A stretch of DNA of 12,341 nt from an uncultured Oscillospiraceae bacterium (GCA_910588975.1 CAJUSE010000041.1:1-12341); one strand, 5' to 3'. Positions 1-9,476 are shown, counted from the first letter of the stretch. Notes: a model not told the origin generated them from the letters alone. Numbers and translations are program-made.

Positions 1-271
1 TCCGCTCCCGGCGGACCTTGGCCCGGGTGACCTCCACGCCGCAGCGGTCGCAGATCTTGCCCTTGTAGCGGATTTTCTTGTACTTGCCGCAGTGGCACTC
101 CCAGTCCTTGGTGGGCCCGAAGATGCGCTCGCAGAACAGGCCGTCCCGCTCGGGCTTGAGGGTGCGGTAGTTGATGGTCTCCGGCTTCTTCACCTCGCCG
201 AAGGACCACTCGCGGATCATCTCCGGAGAAGCGACGCCGATTTTGATGGCGTCAAACTCAACATAACTCAT
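1..271 (-). CDS. rpoC: RNA polymerase beta' subunit, N-terminal fragment
   Basis: This is the first 90 codons of the beta' subunit, which carries the catalytic Mg-binding site of RNA polymerase; the rest lies beyond the left edge. The protein begins MSYVEFDAIKIGVASPEMIR, a standard RpoC start. It contains the N-terminal zinc-ribbon pattern with cysteines at about residues 59, 61, 74 and 77 (CHCGKY...CDRCGVEV). The ATG is preceded by a near-perfect AAGGAGGAGG ribosome binding site. Only 18 bp separate it from the rpoB stop codon and no terminator is visible between them, so it is co-transcribed with rpoB. The fragment shows nothing unusual. Confidence 0.98.
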   Translation of the reverse strand, partial: MSYVEFDAIKIGVASPEMIREWSFGEVKKPETINYRTLKPERDGLFCERIFGPTKDWECHCGKYKKIRYKGKICDRCGVEVTRAKVRRER

Positions 272-289
272 ATTTTCGGCTCCTCCTCC

Positions 290-3973
<3,684 letters not shown>

Positions 3974-4216
3974 GTAGAAATCACACCTCTTTTTCGGTTT
4001 TCCGACGACAAAAAGAGCGGTTTTTCTCCCCTTTTGCCCCCGGATAAAGCGGTTTTCCTGTCATTGTCTACAATTTCTCCACCCAAACACATTTTTGATA
4101 CGCCCGGTTGCGTTGTCATTTCACTTTCATATCCTCTTGCAAAGCAGGTAAGGATATGGTATGGTAAATGCGACAGAGGATGGGAATGGGGGCACTATGC
4201 CCCTTGTAGATAGTAG
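3974..4216 (-). promoter_or_regulatory. Long 5' leader of the rpoBC transcript
   Basis: About 240 nt lie between the predicted rpoB transcription start (near 4215) and the rpoB ATG. Near the 5' end of the RNA is a compact hairpin, GGGGCA-TAG-TGCCCC (4189-4203), with a perfect 6-bp stem. Further down the RNA the motif AAAACCG occurs three times (4050-4056, 4018-4024 and 3995-4001). A tiny reading frame, MKVK (4116-4130), sits in the leader but its ribosome site is too close to be convincing. I do not recognise a known riboswitch or ribosomal-protein binding site here. No ordinary gene is visible in this stretch. A regulatory role is inferred only from its length and structure. Confidence 0.45.
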
Positions 4217-4232
4217 CGCTCTATTATATAAT
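4204..4232 (+). promoter_or_regulatory. Divergent sigma-A promoter toward the glycosyltransferase gene
   Basis: Reading rightward, TTGTAG (4204-4209) and TATAAT (4227-4232) are separated by 17 bp. The -10 box shares the 10-bp palindrome ATTATATAAT with the opposing rpoB promoter, so the two cannot be occupied at once. The predicted start is near 4239, about 100 nt before the ATG at 4341. The -35 box is imperfect, so this should be the weaker of the two. Confidence 0.6.
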
Positions 4233-4251
4233 AAAGTTTCTTCCAAGTCAA
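4223..4251 (-). promoter_or_regulatory. Sigma-A promoter of rpoBC
   Basis: Reading leftward, a -35 box TTGACT (4246-4251) and a perfect -10 box TATAAT (4223-4228) are separated by exactly 17 bp. This is close to the vegetative consensus and fits a highly expressed RNA polymerase operon. The predicted start site is near 4215. The -10 box is part of the palindrome ATTATATAAT (4223-4232), which also supplies the -10 of a rightward promoter. Confidence 0.85.
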
Positions 4252-4260
4252 TAGCTATTG
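4249..4260. repeat. 12-bp perfect palindrome overlapping the rpoB -35 box
   Basis: CAATAGCTATTG is its own reverse complement. Its left end overlaps the -35 box of the rpoB promoter (4246-4251), and it lies just downstream of the rightward start site. The position would suit an operator for a dimeric regulator, but the sequence does not match a binding site I know. Chance occurrence in an A/T-rich promoter is possible. Confidence 0.35.
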
Positions 4261-4265
4261 TTGTG

Positions 4266-4300
4266 AAATCTGGAATATTTCCAGATTTTTTCTTTATCTT
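4266..4300 (+). terminator. Hairpin with T-tract in the glycosyltransferase leader
   Basis: A perfect inverted repeat with 10-nt arms, AAATCTGGAA and TTCCAGATTT, surrounds a 3-nt loop (4266-4288). In the rightward direction a run of T residues follows immediately. This has the form of an intrinsic terminator, though the stem is A/T-rich. It starts only about 27 nt after the predicted rightward start site and ends about 40 nt before the ATG at 4341. It could act as an attenuator, or limit rightward transcription from the shared promoter. There is no T-tract in the leftward direction. Confidence 0.55.
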
Positions 4301-4340
4301 GGGGCGGGTATTCCCCTCCCCTGCCGAAAAGAGGGAGCAT

Positions 4341-5684
4341 ATGTCATCTTCAAAATCGCAGCCCGCCTCCCTGCTGGGCCTGTTTTTGGCCGGTTTAGGG
4401 GCCTTGCGGTGCGTATTTTTGCCCAACAACACCCCTTTGGGCCGGCTGTTTATTCCTCTGGCACTATTGGGTATCGGGGCCCTGGGTCTGTGGCTGCTGG
4501 AGCGGTCGGGCTGCCAGAGAGACACCCTCATGAAGCTGGTCCTGCCGATCGGGTTGGCCCTTTTTCTTCGTTCCCTACTCCTTCCCCACGCCACTTTGGA
4601 TTACCAGGACTTCCTGTCCAAGTGGGTGGAACACTTCCGCCAGAATGGCGGCGTGCTGGCCCTGAAGGATCCGGTGGGCAATTACAATGTGCCCTACCTC
4701 TATCTTCTCTCCCTGCTTTCTTACCTGCCCATCCCCGACCTCTACGGCATCAAGCTGTTTTCCATCCTTTTTGATGTTCTGCTGGCCTGGGGCGGCTACC
4801 GGCTGGCCCGAACCGCCGCCCACGACGGCCCGGCTCCGGAGCTTGCCTTCACCCTGCTGCTCCTGTTGCCCACGGTGGTCCTTAACGGGGCCTGCTGGGG
4901 CCAGTGTGACAGCGTGTGGGCCGGCCTGTGTGTACTGGCCCTGGCCTCCGCCCTGGAGGAGCGGCCCAAGACCTCCCTGGCTCTGCTGGCTCTGGCCTTC
5001 GCCTTCAAACTTCAGGCCATCTTCCTTATCCCCCTATGGGCTGGGCTATGGTTTGTGGGGCGGATCAAACTCCGGGATACGCCCATCTTCCCTGCCGTTT
5101 TCGCTCTAACCATGGTTCCCGCCATGCTCTTTGGCAAGCCGGCGGGTGACATCCTGCGGGTCTATGTGGACCAGGCAGGTTCCAGCGTAGGCTGGGGGAC
5201 GCTGAACTACAACTCCCCTTCTGTGTTTACCCTGTTCCCCTATTACCACGAGTTCTCCCCTGTGGCCCCCAAGTTGGCCATCCTGTGCGCCTTTGTGCTC
5301 ATGTTGACCGTGCTGGCTCTGCTCCTCTGGGGCCGGGAGCGGGTGAACAACGGCGCCCTCATCCTGGCCGGCGCCGTTTTGAGCCTGGGCATCCCCTATC
5401 TGCTGCCCTATATGCATGAGCGTTATTTCTTCCTGGGAGGAGTCCTCCTTGTTGTCTGGGCCTGTCTGCGGCCCAGACACGCCCCGGCTGCTGCCGGGGC
5501 CGAGATCGCCTCCTTGGGTGGCTACCATGCCTACCTGATGACAAAATACGTGATGACCGTCTCTCTGTTCGGTCTGGTCTGGACCCAGCTTACCGAGGGA
5601 TTGCTCATGCTCTTTGCCCTGCTGACGGCCTTCCTGGCATTGGTGGGACAAACCTGCGGAAAGAAATTTCCGAAAAGCCCTTGA
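4341..5684 (+). CDS. GT-C type membrane glycosyltransferase, Gpi18-like
   Basis: A 447-residue polytopic membrane protein with about 11-13 hydrophobic segments from residue 9 to the C-terminus. It fits the Gpi18/mannosyltransferase-related group of GT-C enzymes, which use lipid-linked sugar donors at the outer face of the membrane. Visible landmarks are LDYQDF with Asp87 in the first extracytoplasmic loop, GNYNVPYLYLL, WGQCDS (residues 186-191) and MHERYFF (around residue 359), all typical of this group. The donor sugar and acceptor cannot be told from sequence. I chose the ATG at 4341 because an AGAGGGAG ribosome site precedes it and the hydrophobic protein begins there. The open frame extends 60 codons upstream to 4161, but that stretch crosses the promoters. 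The stop codon lies inside the -35 box of the tRNA promoter. Confidence 0.82.
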   Translation: MSSSKSQPASLLGLFLAGLGALRCVFLPNNTPLGRLFIPLALLGIGALGLWLLERSGCQRDTLMKLVLPIGLALFLRSLLLPHATLDYQDFLSKWVEHFRQNGGVLALKDPVGNYNVPYLYLLSLLSYLPIPDLYGIKLFSILFDVLLAWGGYRLARTAAHDGPAPELAFTLLLLLPTVVLNGACWGQCDSVWAGLCVLALASALEERPKTSLALLALAFAFKLQAIFLIPLWAGLWFVGRIKLRDTPIFPAVFALTMVPAMLFGKPAGDILRVYVDQAGSSVGWGTLNYNSPSVFTLFPYYHEFSPVAPKLAILCAFVLMLTVLALLLWGRERVNNGALILAGAVLSLGIPYLLPYMHERYFFLGGVLLVVWACLRPRHAPAAAGAEIASLGGYHAYLMTKYVMTVSLFGLVWTQLTEGLLMLFALLTAFLALVGQTCGKKFPKSP

Positions 5685-5708
5685 CATATCCCGAAGTTTT
5701 GGTATAAT
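5681..5708 (+). promoter_or_regulatory. Sigma-A promoter of tRNA-Gln
   Basis: A consensus -35 box TTGACA (5681-5686) and a consensus -10 box TATAAT (5703-5708) are separated by 16 bp. The start site should fall near 5715, about 25 nt before the mature tRNA. The TGA stop of the upstream glycosyltransferase gene is inside the -35 box. The short pre-tRNA leader can fold into a CGCTT/AAGCG hairpin (5717-5730). Confidence 0.85.
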
Positions 5709-5739
5709 AACTCTTGCGCTTGCGAAAGCGGGCACAAAT

Positions 5740-5813
5740 AGCGGGTTTGTGTAAAGGTAGCACAGCAGACTCTGACTCTGTATGTGAGGGTTCGAATCCT
5801 TCACCCGCTGCCA
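5740..5813 (+). tRNA. tRNA-Gln (anticodon CTG, reads CAG)
   Basis: The sequence folds into a full cloverleaf. The acceptor stem AGCGGGT (5740-5746) pairs with ACCCGCT (5803-5809), followed by G and an encoded CCA (5811-5813). The D arm is GTGT/GCAC with GG in the loop. The anticodon stem GCAGA/TCTGT holds the loop CTCTGAC, with anticodon CTG at 5772-5774. The variable region is 4 nt and the T arm is GAGGG-TTCGAAT-CCTTC. It has its own consensus promoter and terminator, so it is a single-gene unit. Confidence 0.95.
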
Positions 5814-5855
5814 AAAAACGACAAGGCTCTGTCGAGCCTTGTCGTTTTTCTTTTT
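5814..5855 (+). terminator. Intrinsic terminator after tRNA-Gln
   Basis: The stem ACGACAAGGCTC pairs with GAGCCTTGTCGT around a TGTC loop, extended by A residues on the left and T residues on the right. A T-rich run follows. It begins directly after the tRNA CCA end. The A-run on the left means it could also work on the other strand. Confidence 0.92.
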
Positions 5856-5876
5856 CTGTACTTCCGTTGTGCGATG

Positions 5877-5885
5877 TGATATACT
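5877..5885 (+). promoter_or_regulatory. Possible extended -10 promoter of the methyltransferase
   Basis: TGATATACT carries a TGn extension directly before a TATACT -10 box. No good -35 box lies at the right distance. It is the only promoter-like site between the tRNA terminator and the methyltransferase start, 44 bp ahead of that ATG. Confidence 0.35.
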
Positions 5886-5928
5886 CGCATCAAGAAAAAG
5901 ATGATGCTGGACCCGGGCGGGTGATGCT

Positions 5929-6580
5929 ATGTTAGAAAAGATAGATGCATTTTTTGATCGCAGGCTAAATGGCTATGAGGAACACCAGCTGACAGCCATC
6001 GAATTTGTGCGGGAATTCTATCCGTTTACGGCCGATTGCCTTCCAGCCGATCAGGATGCCGTTATTTTGGATCTGGGCTGTGGCACAGGCCTGGAGCTTG
6101 AATATTATTTCAAACGAAACACCATGGCAAAAGTGGTGGGCATTGATCTCGCAGAAGGAATGCTGAAGGCGTTAGAGAGGAAGTTTCCCGGCAAACAGCT
6201 TAAAGTAGTGCTGGGCTCCTTATTTTGACGTTCCGTTTGAGCAGGAATATTTTGACGCAGTCGTTTCCGTTGAATCATTGCACCACTTTACCCAAGCCGA
6301 AAAAATCCCTTTGTATCGCAAGGTGCACGGTGCATTGAAGCCGAGGGGATATTTTGTGCTGACAGACTACTTTTCCTCAACGGACATGGAGGAACAGTTT
6401 TATCGACAAGAGCTTATGCGACTGAAGGCAGAACAGGGGATCACCGACAATGGATTTTATCACTACGATACTCCATTAACGGTTGAGCATGAAATACAGG
6501 CATTACAGGAAGCGGGGTTTGCCTCGGTTGAGATATTGAAAAAATGGGGAGCAACTTGTACACTGAAGGCAAGCAAATAG
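5929..6580 (+). pseudogene. Class I SAM-dependent methyltransferase, frameshifted
   Basis: Two reading frames together make one methyltransferase of about 216 residues. The first frame (5929-6228) has the SAM-binding motif LDLGCGTGLELEYY, then VVGIDLAEGML. The second frame resumes near 6224 with YFDVPFEQEYFDAVVSVESL, then HHFTQAEK and LKPRGYFVLTDYF, and ends near 6580. The break falls in ggctccttatttt around 6220-6225, where one extra T would turn Gly-Ser-Tyr-Phe-Asp into Gly-Ser-Leu-Phe-stop. Removing one base restores the frame. The intact protein would look like the small stand-alone methyltransferases common in gut Firmicutes, with an unknown substrate. The region is visibly more A/T-rich than its neighbours and the ribosome site (GGGTGAT) is weak, which suggests acquired DNA. 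A one-base sequencing error could also explain the break. Confidence 0.8.
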
Positions 6581-6662
6581 ATTCCGGCTCGTCAAACGGG
6601 CTTGCTGTCCCGCACCGGGTACCATATGTTCAAGTGCGGCATCTATTTTGTCTGGGTGTTAC

Positions 6663-6699
6663 AAAAAATACTGGATGCCTTTAGGCATCCAGTATTTTT
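6663..6699. terminator. Bidirectional intrinsic terminator
   Basis: TACTGGATGCC (6669-6679) pairs perfectly with GGCATCCAGTA (6684-6694) around a TTTA loop. A residues lie on the left and five T residues on the right, so it can work on both strands. It could end the methyltransferase transcript rightward, or a leftward transcript from the 6700-6904 stretch. Confidence 0.85.
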
Positions 6700-6904
6700 A
6701 TACGATGTCGGCAGGATTCGAACCCTCACTATTTCAATTGGTTCGTCTGTCCGCAGAGCCGGGAGCATCTGGCAGGTCGTTGCCCTTCCGTTCCTATTTT
6801 TACGGCGATACTACTTCCTTGGTGGTGTCATCCCCGGTCGGCACTCCCTCAGACCACTCTGGTCTATCCCGATAAAATTGGAATACATCCTGCGTCGGCG
6901 CATA
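6700..6904. other. Stretch without a convincing gene between two terminators
   Basis: About 205 bp lie between two strong bidirectional hairpins. The reading frames that cross it are short, have no ribosome binding site and look like no family I know. The motif GTCGGC appears three times on the plus strand (6707-6712, 6837-6842 and 6894-6899). Near its left end is a minus-strand T-arm-like sequence. It may hold a small RNA or relic DNA, but nothing shows that directly. Together with 6581-6662, where I see nothing recognisable, it makes up most of the gap between the broken methyltransferase and the DUF6440-like gene. Confidence 0.4.
6713..6729 (-). repeat. 17-nt inverted copy of the tRNA-Gln T-arm
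   Basis: On the minus strand this reads GTGAGGGTTCGAATCCT, identical to 5784-5800 in tRNA-Gln. The next bases (GCCGACA) do not continue the tRNA-Gln sequence, and I could not fold a full tRNA upstream of it on the minus strand. GGTTCGAATCC is a general tRNA T-arm sequence, so it may come from a different tRNA. It could be a tRNA remnant or an integration scar. Confidence 0.5.
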
Positions 6905-6944
6905 AAAAATGACGGCTTCCGAACAATCGGAAGCCGTCATTTTT
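6905..6944. terminator. Bidirectional intrinsic terminator after the DUF6440-like gene
   Basis: A perfect 18-bp stem is formed by AAAAATGACGGCTTCCGA (6905-6922) and its complement (6927-6944) around an ACAA loop. T-runs are present on both strands. It lies about 42 bp past the stop of the minus-strand small gene and is its likely terminator. Confidence 0.9.
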
Positions 6945-6986
6945 ATGGGATAACCGTGTTCTGCGATAGCTTGGGACATATTCCCA

Positions 6987-7166
6987 TCAGCCCATGGGGG
7001 TGACAATGGGCTTGCCCTCCCGGTCCACCAAAACAGTCAGCCCGGTGCCGATCCGCTTGTCGTGGGAGCCCAGCAGGTAGTTCACGCCGGTCTCAGTGTC
7101 CACGATGATCTTGGCCACATTCACAAGGCCCTGGGAATAGGCCTCCACAAAACGCTCCTTCGCCAT
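6987..7166 (-). CDS. Small DUF6440-like protein
   Basis: A 59-residue protein starting MAKERFVEAYSQGLVNVAKI and ending near GKPIVTPMG. The pattern of KIIVDTETGVNYLL, a short variable loop, then GLTVLVDREGKPIVTP matches my recollection of the small DUF6440 family, whose function is unknown. It has no signal peptide or membrane segment. The ATG at 7166 is chosen because AAGGGAGG lies at good spacing before it. The open frame extends 37 codons further upstream without a ribosome site. A strong hairpin terminator follows. It is probably a one-gene unit, although read-through from the regulator gene 82 bp upstream is possible, because no clear terminator is seen there. Confidence 0.72.
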   Translation of the reverse strand: MAKERFVEAYSQGLVNVAKIIVDTETGVNYLLGSHDKRIGTGLTVLVDREGKPIVTPMG

Positions 7167-7202
7167 ACGCTCGCCTCCCTTCTCATGCCGCTGTCTGTGG
7201 GC

Positions 7203-7208
7203 ATCATA
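7203..7208 (-). promoter_or_regulatory. Possible extended -10 promoter of the DUF6440-like gene
   Basis: On the minus strand, TGGTATGAT gives a TGn-extended -10 box. A weak -35 candidate TTGCCC lies 19 bp upstream, longer than ideal. The site is 36 bp ahead of the ATG at 7166. Confidence 0.35.
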
Positions 7209-7248
7209 CCACATCAGCGTGAGAGGGGGGCAATCATTTCCCAAATGG

Positions 7249-8019
7249 TCAGGATCCTTCCTGAATGGTACGGGCAAAGCTCCCTCGTTCCATGATCTTG
7301 CGCAGCAGCCCTTTCCCCCTCCGGGAAAGGAGACACTCCTGTCCCCCCACCCAAAGCTTACCCTGCCTCAAATCCACCCGCTCGATTTTGCCCACCGCCA
7401 CCAGGTAGGCCCGGTGGATACGCAGGAACCGTTCTCCCAGCTGCTTTTCCAGTGTATTGAGATCACCCAGAAAATCCATCCGGCTGTGGAGGGTATGGAG
7501 CAAAATGTGGTGGGACACAGGGGCAGTTTCAAAAAAGAGAATGTCCTCCAGTGGAACATTCCGCACCAGGTCCCCGGTCCGTAGAGTCAAAACCGCCCTT
7601 GGCGCCCGGTACTCCGCCTTCAACCTGGCCTGAATGGCCCTCAGACAGGCGGCCACCGACTGCTCCAGTCCCTCTGGCTCCTTTACAATATAGTCAAAGG
7701 CCTCCAAGTGATACTGAAAGGTGCGGTAGACCAGATCTCCATAGCCGGTGATATACACAAGGACAGCATGGGGATCCAGCCGGCGGATCTCCTGCCCCAG
7801 CAGAAAGCCGTCATAGGCTTCGTCCTTCAGCTCCACATCCAAAAAGTAAATACCCCGCCTGCCCCCGGCCTCCTCCAATGCTGCCAACAGAGACTGGGGT
7901 TGGCCCACGGAGCAGACAAGCTCCATATCCAGGTTTTCCACCAGTATCTCCTGCTCCAGTGCGGCCTGTATCCGTTGACGGGCCGCCGGTTCGTCATCGC
8001 AGAGATAAATGCCGATCAT
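7249..8019 (-). CDS. LytTR-family response regulator (AgrA-like)
   Basis: A 256-residue DNA-binding response regulator. The receiver domain (about residues 2-125) has the acidic pocket CDDE (7-10), the phospho-acceptor Asp61 in YFLDVEL, Thr91 in YITGY and Lys113 in YIVKEP. A LytTR DNA-binding domain follows (about 143-245), with PLEDILFFE, FLRIHRAYLVAVGKIERV and LLSRRGKG. Family members bind paired direct repeats upstream of target promoters. I chose the internal ATG at 8019 because it overlaps the kinase stop as ATGA, with GGGAGTG before it, and because the receiver domain starts there. The operon partner is the AgrC-like kinase just upstream. Targets are unknown; no adjacent bacteriocin, peptide or transporter gene is present. 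Confidence 0.93.
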   Translation of the reverse strand: MIGIYLCDDEPAARQRIQAALEQEILVENLDMELVCSVGQPQSLLAALEEAGGRRGIYFLDVELKDEAYDGFLLGQEIRRLDPHAVLVYITGYGDLVYRTFQYHLEAFDYIVKEPEGLEQSVAACLRAIQARLKAEYRAPRAVLTLRTGDLVRNVPLEDILFFETAPVSHHILLHTLHSRMDFLGDLNTLEKQLGERFLRIHRAYLVAVGKIERVDLRQGKLWVGGQECLLSRRGKGLLRKIMERGSFARTIQEGS

Positions 8020-9353
8020 ACGCTCACTCCCATGGTCAACTCCTGCACGAATACCCCACTCTCCCAACTGGTGCAGGGGATAGCATTCGGATAGCGGGCC
8101 AGAATACGCAGATAGCTGGACAGGCCAAGCCCCCGCCCCGGACCCTTTGTGGACCAGCCCTCCTCCCAGAAGCGGGTCGGGTCCTCTCCTTCCCGCCAGG
8201 GATTGGCCACCCGAAGGCTCATACGCTCCCCCTGGGCCAGCAGGATGACCTCTACCCAGGGGCTATCCATTCCCTCCACGGCCTCTATGGCATTGTCTAG
8301 CAGAATTCCCAGGCAGCGAACAAAATCCCAGCTCTCCATGACAACGCTCCGAATGGGATAGAGAACCTCCAGCCGGCACTCCACTCCCCTTTTCCCCATG
8401 GCGGCAAGCTTGGAAAGCAGCAGGCTCCGCACTTGGGGGATCTGTATGTTACCAATTTGGATAGAGGTCTGGATCCGCTCCCCCAGCCGCCGGTCAAAAT
8501 CCGCCCCCAACTCGGACAGCGTGGCCTGCAGCTGCTTCACCTCTCCCGCCTCCGCCTGCTCTGATAGCCCTGCCAACAGGTTTTTGTAGTCATGGCGAAA
8601 GATGCGCACCTCCCGGCGAATGTCCTCAAGGTCCTGTTCGTAAAGCTGCATTTGAACGATGGTATCCTGCTGGGCCTGCAGCTTATAAGCCGCCTCGGCT
8701 CCCCGGGCCAGATAAATGGCCAACCCTGCCATAAGAGTGACTACCACTGCGATCAGCAGGTATAAAAGAGGCAAAAACCGGGTCTGCACACCGTTTGCCA
8801 GATAGAGAAAGCCCTCCATCACGGCCTCCAACCCAAGCAGAAGAAGGGCTGTCCGGCATGAAGTAGGCTCCTGCTCCAGCAGCAGGCGGAACCACCTTCC
8901 AAACTGCACCCTGTAAAGCAGGAGCGCAACAGCTGTGCCGATGCCCAGGTGAAGCCCTGCCGCAGCAGCAAATTGAACTCTCTCACCCAGTGGGATCAGG
9001 CCAAACAGCGTCATGGACAGCGCAGCGTCTGCCACTTGAAAAACACTTGCCATACAGGTGGCGGAAAGGGCCTGCCAAAAACCGCATTGCCACGCCCACC
9101 ACACCCATAGGGTACACAGGCCAAGGACAAGGTCGGAGAGAATAAAATAACCAAGGCTCCCCAGCTCCGGGGCGGCGCTCAGCCCGAGGGCAGACAGGGT
9201 GGCAATAAGAGGAGACAGGAGCAGGAGCGGCAATTTTTTCAGCCGATGTCTCACATTTCTCTCATCCATCACCGCCAGCAGGGAGATGGCCAGCACGAGA
9301 TGGCCCGTCAGACTGTCTAAAAATGTCAGCAGCAGCGCTTGAAGTGGCAGCAT
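8016..9353 (-). CDS. AgrC-like sensor histidine kinase (HPK10, GHKL)
   Basis: A 445-residue membrane sensor kinase. The N-terminal half (to about residue 215) has roughly six hydrophobic segments and no large extracellular domain, as in peptide-sensing AgrC-type kinases. A coiled linker leads to the phospho-acceptor His254 in FRHDYKNLL, the HPK10-style sequence. The ATPase domain has the N box LLDNAIEAVE (Asn354) and the glycine box GWSTKGPGRGLGLSS near residues 390-410. Autophosphorylation at His254 should be followed by transfer to Asp61 of the downstream regulator, with which it overlaps by ATGA. It has its own promoter just upstream. The ribosome site (AAAGAGAT) is weak. The signal is unknown, because no AgrD-like precursor or AgrB-like processing gene is in the window. 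Confidence 0.92.
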   Translation of the reverse strand: MLPLQALLLTFLDSLTGHLVLAISLLAVMDERNVRHRLKKLPLLLLSPLIATLSALGLSAAPELGSLGYFILSDLVLGLCTLWVWWAWQCGFWQALSATCMASVFQVADAALSMTLFGLIPLGERVQFAAAAGLHLGIGTAVALLLYRVQFGRWFRLLLEQEPTSCRTALLLLGLEAVMEGFLYLANGVQTRFLPLLYLLIAVVVTLMAGLAIYLARGAEAAYKLQAQQDTIVQMQLYEQDLEDIRREVRIFRHDYKNLLAGLSEQAEAGEVKQLQATLSELGADFDRRLGERIQTSIQIGNIQIPQVRSLLLSKLAAMGKRGVECRLEVLYPIRSVVMESWDFVRCLGILLDNAIEAVEGMDSPWVEVILLAQGERMSLRVANPWREGEDPTRFWEEGWSTKGPGRGLGLSSYLRILARYPNAIPCTSWESGVFVQELTMGVSV

Positions 9354-9394
9354 CGCATAGCCATCTCTTTTCTCGTGTTTTTTCGGGCTGGCTT

Positions 9395-9423
9395 ATTATA
9401 GCATCCTGCCGACGACAAGGCAA
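9395..9423 (-). promoter_or_regulatory. Sigma-A promoter of the kinase-regulator operon
   Basis: On the minus strand TTGCCT (9418-9423) and a perfect TATAAT (9395-9400) are separated by 17 bp. The start site should lie about 35 nt before the kinase ATG. The -35 box directly abuts the terminator of sigF. Confidence 0.72.
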
Positions 9424-9426
9424 GGC

Positions 9427-9476
9427 AAAAGCAGGAACGGCCCCGATACCGATACATCAGGGCCGTTCCTGCTTTT
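9427..9476 (-). terminator. Intrinsic terminator of the spoIIA operon
   Basis: AAAAGCAGGAACGGCCC (9427-9443) pairs perfectly with its complement (9460-9476) around a 16-nt loop. The stem overlaps two bases of the sigF stop codon. The terminal T residues on the minus strand are part of the stem, so the hairpin may act in both directions. Confidence 0.82.

Noticed and set aside
4161..4340. A 60-codon N-terminal extension of the glycosyltransferase
   Set aside because: It spans both promoter elements and the hairpin and lacks a ribosome site. The ATG at 4341 has a good site and fits the protein family.
4127..4594. A minus-strand frame of 155 codons across the divergent promoter
   Set aside because: It overlaps the promoters and the glycosyltransferase start, and it has a low-complexity basic composition with no domain.
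5106..5804. A minus-strand frame of 232 codons opposite the glycosyltransferase and tRNA-Gln
   Set aside because: It is antisense to a clear gene and to a tRNA, has no ribosome site and no recognisable domain.
5714..5935. A plus-strand frame reading through tRNA-Gln
   Set aside because: It runs through the cloverleaf and the terminator, so it is not coding.
6602..7006. Short frames on both strands around the two terminators
   Set aside because: They translate hairpins and T-arm sequence, lack ribosome sites and match nothing I know.
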